Assembly: GCA_029212745.1 (NCBI GenBank)
Contig: JARGOL010000004.1
Span: forward strand, 124,001-188,000
Length of the DNA: 64,000 nt
Reading direction: 5' to 3'
Source of the DNA: Alcanivoracaceae bacterium
Lineage (GTDB): Bacteria > Pseudomonadota > Gammaproteobacteria > Pseudomonadales > Alcanivoracaceae
Under the pieces are notes generated by a model that did not search any database, was not told the DNA's origin, and saw nothing but the letters and a program-made list of their open reading frames with translations. The position numbers were made by a program, and so were the translations under genes. Shown in pieces: positions 58,635-64,000 of this stretch. The number at the start of each line of letters is the position of its first letter. The first letter of the stretch is position 1.

Positions 58635-59801
58635 TTACTCATCCCGCGAAGACAGGCAGGCCGCCACATACCGGCGTGCCGCCCTGTCGATATCCATGAC
58701 GTCGTCAATGTTCCGGCAACGCGGCGCCAGCACACTCTCCAGTGCCCGGTTGACCAGCTCGGCAATCTCCATGAAGCCAATCCGCCCCTCCAGGAAGGCC
58801 GCCACGGCCTCCTCGTTTGCTGCATTGAGCACCGCCGTGGCGGTACCCCCCGCCTCCAGCGCCTGGCGTGCCAGTGCCAGGCACGGGAAACGCTGCACAT
58901 CAGGCGCTTCAAAAGACAGCTCGCCCATGCGGGTGAAATCCAGCGCCTGGGCCCCGGAAGCAATCCGCTCCGGCCAGGCCAGGGCCACCGCGATCGGTGT
59001 CTTCATGTCCGGCGTGCCCAGTTGTGCCAACACGGAACCGTCCAGGTACTCCACCATGGAATGCACCACGCTCTGCGGATGCACCACCACGTCAATACGT
59101 TCACCGGGCAGACCGAACAGCCAACTGGCCTCGATCAGCTCCAGCCCCTTGTTCATCAGCGTCGCCGAATCCACGGAAATCTTCGGCCCCATGTCCCAGT
59201 TCGGGTGACGCACGGCCTGCGCCGCTGTCACTGCGCCAAGCTGCTCCGCCGAGAAGGTCCGGAACGGCCCGCCGGACGCGGTCAGGCACAGTTTCTTCAC
59301 CCCGGCCAGCGGGTCATCGCCGCCGGGCAGGCACTGAAAAATGGCACTGTGCTCGCTGTCCACCGGCAACAGCGTGGCCTCATGCCGAGCCACCGCGTCC
59401 ATGAACAACTGCCCGGTGACCACCAGGGCCTCCTTGTTCGCCAGCAGAACGCGCTTGCCGGCCTTTACCGCGGCCAGCGTCGGGCGCACACCGGCGGCGC
59501 CAACGATGGCCGCCACCGTGGTGTCTGCCTCGGCGGCCACCTGCTCGAGGCTGTCCTCGCCCGCCAGCACCTCAGTGTCTGACCCGGCGTCGCGGAGATG
59601 GTTCCGGAGCGCATCCGCCGCCACAGGGTCCGCCATCACCGCCACGGCCGGACGGTGGCGCAGGCAGATTTCAGCCAGCGGCTGCCAACGGGTGTTGGCC
59701 GTTACCGCAAACAGGCGATAGCGCTCCGGATGACGGGAAATAACATCGAGGGTTTGCTCACCGATGCTGCCGGTGGCACCCAGCAGGGCCAGCGTCTGCA
59801 C
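58635..59801 (-). CDS. dxr: 1-deoxy-D-xylulose 5-phosphate reductoisomerase
   Basis: A 388-residue Dxr, second enzyme of the MEP pathway, NADPH- and metal-dependent. [20 protein letters not shown] binds [31 protein letters not shown] and [20 protein letters not shown] form the active site. The start codon is GTG at 59801, directly after the cdsA stop. Confidence 0.97.
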   Translation of the reverse strand: MQTLALLGATGSIGEQTLDVISRHPERYRLFAVTANTRWQPLAEICLRHRPAVAVMADPVAADALRNHLRDAGSDTEVLAGEDSLEQVAAEADTTVAAIVGAAGVRPTLAAVKAGKRVLLANKEALVVTGQLFMDAVARHEATLLPVDSEHSAIFQCLPGGDDPLAGVKKLCLTASGGPFRTFSAEQLGAVTAAQAVRHPNWDMGPKISVDSATLMNKGLELIEASWLFGLPGERIDVVVHPQSVVHSMVEYLDGSVLAQLGTPDMKTPIAVALAWPERIASGAQALDFTRMGELSFEAPDVQRFPCLALARQALEAGGTATAVLNAANEEAVAAFLEGRIGFMEIAELVNRALESVLAPRCRNIDDVMDIDRAARRYVAACLSSRDE

Positions 59802-60623
59802 TCACAGCCCCCCGGGCAGACCGGTCAGTGACAGCATGGCCACCGCCACCGGCAAGGCCGCGGTAACACTGTCGATTCGGTCGAGCATGCCGCCGTGGCC
59901 AGGCAACAGGGTACCGCTGTCCTTGATACCCACCTGGCGCTTGATCATGCTCTCGAACAGGTCGCCCAGCACCGACGCCACCACTGTCACCAGCGCCACC
60001 AGCAACAGCGGCGCAATAGCCGCCGTAACCGGCCCCTGCCAGGCCACCAGCCCGGCCACCAGCAGGGCCAGTGCAGCACCACCGACCAGGCCTTCCAGGG
60101 TCTTGCCCGGGCTCACCGAGGGGGCCAGCTTGTGCCGGCCGAATGCGCGCCCGGCGAAATAGGCGCCGGTATCCGCCGCCCAGACCCACAGCAGCACAAA
60201 CAGCAGCGCCCAGAATCCATCCAGTCCCAGGGCACCCTGGTCCTGCAGGTGCACCACCGCCGCCCAGGACGGCACCAGCAGCAGGTAACCCAGCACGGCC
60301 AGCACCGGCAGGCGAAACCAGCCACCGGCCAGGCGCGGGTATGCCACCACCAGCACCAGGGCCAGCAGCCACCAGGCCGGCAACAGGGTCAGCAGCCATG
60401 CCGGGCGCAACGTTTCTGCCGCCAGCAGCAGGCCGGCCAGACTGGCCAGCCAGATGACCCGCACGGCCTTGCCCGGAGCGCGCATCATGCCGCTCCACTC
60501 CCAGCCGCCGGCCAGGAAGAACAGTGCGGCAACGCCGGCGAACGCCTGGCGCTCAAGGAAGAACATGGCCCCCAGCACAATCGGCAGCAGCACCAGGGCG
60601 GTTATTACACGCAACTTCAGCAT
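59802..60623 (-). CDS. cdsA: Phosphatidate cytidylyltransferase
   Basis: A 273-residue, multi-helix CDP-diacylglycerol synthase. The C-terminal signature is seen as VWAADTGAYFAGRAFGRHKL followed by SVSPGKTLEGLVGG and GHGGMLDRIDS. It produces the common phospholipid precursor. It overlaps the uppS stop by 7 bp and abuts dxr. Confidence 0.96.
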   Translation of the reverse strand: MLKLRVITALVLLPIVLGAMFFLERQAFAGVAALFFLAGGWEWSGMMRAPGKAVRVIWLASLAGLLLAAETLRPAWLLTLLPAWWLLALVLVVAYPRLAGGWFRLPVLAVLGYLLLVPSWAAVVHLQDQGALGLDGFWALLFVLLWVWAADTGAYFAGRAFGRHKLAPSVSPGKTLEGLVGGAALALLVAGLVAWQGPVTAAIAPLLLVALVTVVASVLGDLFESMIKRQVGIKDSGTLLPGHGGMLDRIDSVTAALPVAVAMLSLTGLPGGL

Positions 60624-61393
60624 TGGTCGGGCTCCCTTGCTGCCACTTGCTCCCCGGACCGGCCAAAGCGCCGCTGGCGACCGGTATAGTCGGCCAACGC
60701 CTGGTCCAGGCAGTGTTCATCAAAATCCGGCCACAACACGGGGCTGAACCAGAACTCGCTGTAGGCGCACTGCCACAGCATGAAATTACTGATGCGCTGC
60801 TCACCGCCGGTGCGGATCAGCAGGTCAGGCAACGGCAGGTCGGCACCAGAGACATGTTCGCCAATCAGCCGGGCATCAATGCTGTCGGCACTGCGCTCAC
60901 CGGCGGCCACCTCGCCTGCCAGCTTTCTGGCGGCAGCGGCAATGTCCCACTGACCGCCATAATTGACCGCCACCTGCAGGGTCATGGCCCGGTTGCCGGC
61001 GGTAGTCTGTTGCGCCTGTGCCATGCCGGCACGCAGGTCGTCACTGAAGGCCGACAGGTCACCGATGAAGCGCAGACGGATACCATTGCCATCCAGCTCC
61101 GGAACCCGCTTGTTAAGGGCCTGCAGGAACAGTGCCATCAGGTGGCGCACTTCGTCATCGGGACGCCGCCAGTTCTCTGAACTGAAAGCAAACACCGTCA
61201 GTACCTCGACCCCGCGCTCGCCACAGGCACGGACAATCGCCTGCAGGGCATCCTCGCCGGCGCGATGCCCTTCAGCCCCGGGCAGCTGGCGCTGGCGTGC
61301 CCAGCGGTTGTTGCCATCCATGATGATGGCCACATGCCGCGGCAGAGTGCCCTCGTGGCTGTCGACGTCAGGCGCCGAGGAGTGCTGTTGCAT
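60617..61393 (-). CDS. uppS: Undecaprenyl diphosphate synthase (cis-prenyltransferase)
   Basis: A 258-residue UppS, making the C55 carrier for cell-wall and O-antigen synthesis. HVAIIMDGNNRWARQRQLPG contains the catalytic Asp, FAFSSENWRRP is the second block, and LLIRTGGEQRISNFMLWQ follows. ATG 61393 is chosen; a TTG two codons upstream (61399) is possible. Confidence 0.96.
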   Translation of the reverse strand: MQQHSSAPDVDSHEGTLPRHVAIIMDGNNRWARQRQLPGAEGHRAGEDALQAIVRACGERGVEVLTVFAFSSENWRRPDDEVRHLMALFLQALNKRVPELDGNGIRLRFIGDLSAFSDDLRAGMAQAQQTTAGNRAMTLQVAVNYGGQWDIAAAARKLAGEVAAGERSADSIDARLIGEHVSGADLPLPDLLIRTGGEQRISNFMLWQCAYSEFWFSPVLWPDFDEHCLDQALADYTGRQRRFGRSGEQVAAREPDQC

Positions 61394-61462
61394 GATCAAC
61401 CCCGCAAACGGAATCGGGCTGACAACCAGCCCGATTCCATCAACCGTGAGGATGAAGCGTAC

Positions 61463-62020
61463 TTACACGGTAAGCAGCTCTTCCTCTTTTTCCTTGAGCA
61501 TCTTTTCCACCTCGCCAACCATCTGGTCGGTGAGCTGCTGGATCAGGTCTTCACCGCGGTGCTCCTCGTCCTCGGAAATTTCCTTTTCCTTGAGCAGCTC
61601 CTTCAGGTCGCTGTTGGCATCGCGGCGAATGTTGCGGATGGCCACCCGGGCACCCTCGGCCTCGCCGCGCACCACCTTCACCAGGTCCTTGCGGGTTTCC
61701 TCGGTCAGTGGCGGCATGACCAGACGAATGACACTGCCCGCCGTAGACGGATTCAGGCCCAGGTCGGAGGCGAGAATGGCTTTCTCGATATCCGGGATGA
61801 GGGTCTTGTCGAACGCCGTCACCACCAGGGTACGGCCTTCTTCCACAGAAACGTTGGCGACCTGGTTCAGCGGCGTGTCGGCGCCGTAGTAGGACACTTC
61901 CAGGCCATCCAGCAAGCCCGGGTTGGCGCGACCGGTGCGCACCTTGCGAAATGCCTTCTCCAGGGCGTCCAGGCTCTTCTTCATACGCCCTTCGGCGTCT
62001 TTCTTGATATCTTCAATCAC
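61463..62020 (-). CDS. frr: Ribosome recycling factor
   Basis: A 185-residue RRF, standard length. It splits post-termination ribosomes with [21 protein letters not shown]-like text (read [20 protein letters not shown]) and the late [20 protein letters not shown] are diagnostic. The start codon is GTG at 62020 with GAGG upstream. Confidence 0.97.
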   Translation of the reverse strand: MIEDIKKDAEGRMKKSLDALEKAFRKVRTGRANPGLLDGLEVSYYGADTPLNQVANVSVEEGRTLVVTAFDKTLIPDIEKAILASDLGLNPSTAGSVIRLVMPPLTEETRKDLVKVVRGEAEGARVAIRNIRRDANSDLKELLKEKEISEDEEHRGEDLIQQLTDQMVGEVEKMLKEKEEELLTV

Positions 62021-62049
62021 CGTCTAGTCCTCATCAGAAACCTGATTGA

Positions 62050-62787
62050 TCAGGCGGATTCTACCAGCGTGCCCTCGCTTGACCCCAGCATCAGGCTCAG
62101 CAGCGCACCCTTCTTGTTCATGTTGAATACCCGCAGCGGCATGTTGTGATCGCGACACAGGCAGATGGCGGTCAGGTCCATGACGCCGAGCTTGCGGTCC
62201 AGCACCTCGTCATAGGTGAGGCGGTCATACTTGACGGCAGAGGGATTCTTTACCGGATCCGAGTCGAACACGCCATCCACCTTGGTGGCCTTGAGCACCA
62301 CGTCAGCGCTGATCTCGATACCGCGCAGGCAGGCCGCCGAGTCCGTGGTGAAAAACGGGTTGCCGGTGCCGGCGGAAAACACCACCACCTCACCGTTCTT
62401 CAGGTAGCGGTTGGCATTGCGGTGGTCGTAATGCTCCACCACTCCGCTCATGGGAATCGCTGACATCAGGCGTGTGCGGATATTGGAACGCTCCAGCGCA
62501 TCGCGGATGGCCAGGCCGTTCATCACCGTCGCCAGCATGCCCATGTGATCCCCGGCCACCCGGTCGAGGCCGGACGCCTGCAGGGCAGCGCCGCGGAACA
62601 GGTTGCCGCCACCCACCACCATGCCCACCTGGACACCGATGCCCACCAGCTGGCCGATTTCCAGGGCAATGGCGTCCAGCACCTCCGGATCGATGCCGAA
62701 ACCCTCGTTGCCGGCCAGTGCCTCACCGGACAGCTTCAGCAGGATACGCTTGTAACGGGGTGAACGGTCTTTGCTCGGTGAGGGCAT
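62050..62787 (-). CDS. pyrH: UMP kinase
   Basis: A 245-residue amino-acid-kinase-fold UMP kinase. [20 protein letters not shown] is the N-terminal nucleotide loop, [16 protein letters not shown] and [15 protein letters not shown] follow, and [15 protein letters not shown] binds UMP. GGAG before ATG 62787 decides the start. It lies after the tsf terminator, so readthrough or a separate promoter is needed. Confidence 0.97.
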   Translation of the reverse strand: MPSPSKDRSPRYKRILLKLSGEALAGNEGFGIDPEVLDAIALEIGQLVGIGVQVGMVVGGGNLFRGAALQASGLDRVAGDHMGMLATVMNGLAIRDALERSNIRTRLMSAIPMSGVVEHYDHRNANRYLKNGEVVVFSAGTGNPFFTTDSAACLRGIEISADVVLKATKVDGVFDSDPVKNPSAVKYDRLTYDEVLDRKLGVMDLTAICLCRDHNMPLRVFNMNKKGALLSLMLGSSEGTLVESA

Positions 62788-62895
62788 GTCAGTATCTCCG
62801 CCAGTGGGTGCCATGGTCGCGTATTGTAGCGGGTAATTGCCCGCCATGTGCAGATGCCTGCACCCCGAGGCCAACAACGGGCCATGCCGGGGCTT

Positions 62896-62938
62896 TCAAA
62901 AAAAAGCGCCTTGCTGAAATCCTCAACAAGGCGCTTTT
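62896..62938 (-). terminator. Rho-independent terminator after tsf
   Basis: On the minus strand AAAAGCGCCTTG and CAAGGCGCTTTT pair around a 13-nt loop and are followed by more T. It begins about 22 bp after the tsf stop and partly separates rpsB-tsf from pyrH-frr. Confidence 0.88.
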
Positions 62939-62960
62939 GGGTACGGCGGGAATCGACGTA

Positions 62961-63839
62961 TCAGCCTTTCACGGCCGCTGCCACTTCGGCAGCAAAATCC
63001 GTCTCTTCCTTCTCGATACCTTCGCCAACCACCAGGCGAACAAACGCCTCGACCTCAGCGCCCTGGCCCTTGACCAGCTTGCCAATGGTGGTGTCCGGGT
63101 CTTTCACGAACGGCTGCTCAACAAGGCTGACTTCTTTCAGGTACTTGTTGATACGGCCGCCGAGCATCTTCTCGACGATCTCGGCAGGCTTGCCTTCCAT
63201 GTCCGGCTGGGCACGGATAACGTCTTTCTCGCGGTTGAGCACGTCTTCCGGCACGTCATCGGGGCTGACAACCATGGGCGCGACAGCGGCCACATGCATG
63301 GCCACATCACGGGCCAGCTCTTCAGCACCGCCCTTGAGGCCAACCAGCACGCCGATCTTGCCGCCGTGCACATAGGCACCAATGGTGTCCGAGGCATTCA
63401 GTGACGCCGCACGGCGTACCTGGATGTTCTCACCGATTTTCTGCACCAGCGCCTGGCGGGCTTCCTCTACCGTGGCGCCGTCGTCGAGCTTGAGCTCGGC
63501 GATCCTGGCGGCATCGGCCTCACCGGCGGCGAGGGCGGCATCAGCAACCTTGTTGGCGAATGCCAGGAAGTTGTCATCACGGGCGACAAAGTCGGTTTCC
63601 GAGTTGATTTCAACCATCAGCGCCTGCTTGCCATCATCAGAGACAGCAACGACAACAGCGCCTTCAGCCGCGGTGCGGCCTGCTTTCTTGGCGGCCTTGG
63701 CCTGACCCGACTTGCGCAGGTCATCAATGGCTCGCTCGATATCACCCTCGGCTTCGACCAGTGCTTTCTTGCACTCCATCATGCCGAGGCCAGTGCGTTC
63801 ACGCAGTTCCTTGACCAGAGCAGCAGTTACAGCAGCCAT
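62961..63839 (-). CDS. tsf: Elongation factor Ts
   Basis: A 292-residue EF-Ts, the nucleotide-exchange factor for EF-Tu. [20 protein letters not shown] is the N-terminal signature, [20 protein letters not shown] the second, and the C-terminal coiled part ends [30 protein letters not shown] precedes the ATG. It follows rpsB, as is universal. Confidence 0.98.
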   Translation of the reverse strand: MAAVTAALVKELRERTGLGMMECKKALVEAEGDIERAIDDLRKSGQAKAAKKAGRTAAEGAVVVAVSDDGKQALMVEINSETDFVARDDNFLAFANKVADAALAAGEADAARIAELKLDDGATVEEARQALVQKIGENIQVRRAASLNASDTIGAYVHGGKIGVLVGLKGGAEELARDVAMHVAAVAPMVVSPDDVPEDVLNREKDVIRAQPDMEGKPAEIVEKMLGGRINKYLKEVSLVEQPFVKDPDTTIGKLVKGQGAEVEAFVRLVVGEGIEKEETDFAAEVAAAVKG

Positions 63840-63906
63840 GATTTTCCTCTTTCATGAATCCGGTGACTGGAACCGCCGGCAAGATGCCGGCGGCGTATAA
63901 TCAGGA

Positions 63907-63929
63907 CAGGGGCACGCGCGGTGCCCCTG
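63907..63929. other. Intercistronic hairpin between rpsB and tsf
   Basis: A perfect 9-bp stem CAGGGGCAC/GTGCCCCTG with loop GCGCG lies 5 bp after the rpsB stop. There is no T tract, so it may moderate readthrough or protect the rpsB message rather than terminate. Confidence 0.55.
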
Positions 63930-63933
63930 AGAA

Positions 63934-64000
63934 TCACTCCGCGGAGGACTCTTCGCTTTCCTCGACCTCGACGAAGTCGCCTTTCTCGCCGGTACCGGTG
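63934..64000 (-). CDS. rpsB: 30S ribosomal protein S2, C-terminal end (partial)
   Basis: The last 21 codons of a minus-strand gene that runs off the window: TGTGEKGDFVEVEESEESSA then Glu and TGA. An acidic tail and the position directly before tsf identify it as rpsB. The body of the protein is outside the window. Confidence 0.85.
   Translation of the reverse strand, partial: TGTGEKGDFVEVEESEESSAE

Noticed and set aside
57717-59582. 621-codon plus-strand frame opposite rseP and dxr
   Set aside because: Antisense shadow across two well-identified genes, with no ribosome site and no recognisable domain.

Overview
The window is GC-rich bacterial chromosome from a gammaproteobacterium. The gene set and order point to an alkane-degrading member of the Alcanivorax/Alloalcanivorax group: two AlkB-family membrane hydroxylases, PF12625-type AraC regulators, and the syntenic block rpsB-tsf-pyrH-frr-uppS-cdsA-dxr-rseP-bamA-skp-lpxD-fabZ-lpxA-lpxB-rnhB-dnaE-accA-tilS-pyrG-kdsA-eno-ftsB-ispD-ispF-truD-surE-pcm-nlpD. 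The genus is an inference from content, not from a marker-gene comparison. I saw no tRNA, rRNA, CRISPR array, insertion sequence or prophage gene.

Positions 1-34 kb are accessory in character, with short transcription units on both strands. They hold an imuA gene with two LexA boxes; a minus-strand group of lipid/redox genes (DUF4336, a CrtISO/RetSat-like FAD oxidoreductase, a START-domain protein, a Nudix hydrolase); an AraC regulator divergent from an AlkB-like monooxygenase and its XylA-type [2Fe-2S]/FAD reductase; a PQQ-type sugar dehydrogenase homologue; a canonical alkB behind a perfect FNR/Anr site; metR-metE; imuB; a DUF2157/GDYXXLXY/hydrolase operon; dnaE2; several small membrane proteins; and a second AraC regulator divergent from SRPBCC and RND (MMPL) genes. 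From about 33.5 kb to the end almost everything is on the minus strand. That part is a dense housekeeping block for outer-membrane biogenesis (lipid A, BamA, Skp, RseP), isoprenoids (Dxr, IspD, IspF, UppS), phospholipids (CdsA), replication (DnaE), translation factors and cell-wall genes, with many start/stop overlaps.

The most notable feature is the SOS mutasome. ImuA, ImuB and DnaE2, usually encoded as one cassette, lie at 0.3, 17.0 and 23.0 kb, on the same strand but separated by unrelated genes. Each has its own perfect CTGT-N8-ACAG LexA box: two at imuA, one covering the imuB start codon, one in the dnaE2 promoter spacer. The predicted imuB promoter would start transcription at the ATG itself (a leaderless message), and imuB is flanked by palindromic repeats that could have helped break up the cassette. 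Other points are the Anr box in front of the oxygen-requiring alkane hydroxylase, the divergent AlkB-like/XylA-type pair, a 21-bp perfect palindrome before the FAD oxidoreductase gene, and nlpD without rpoS next to it.
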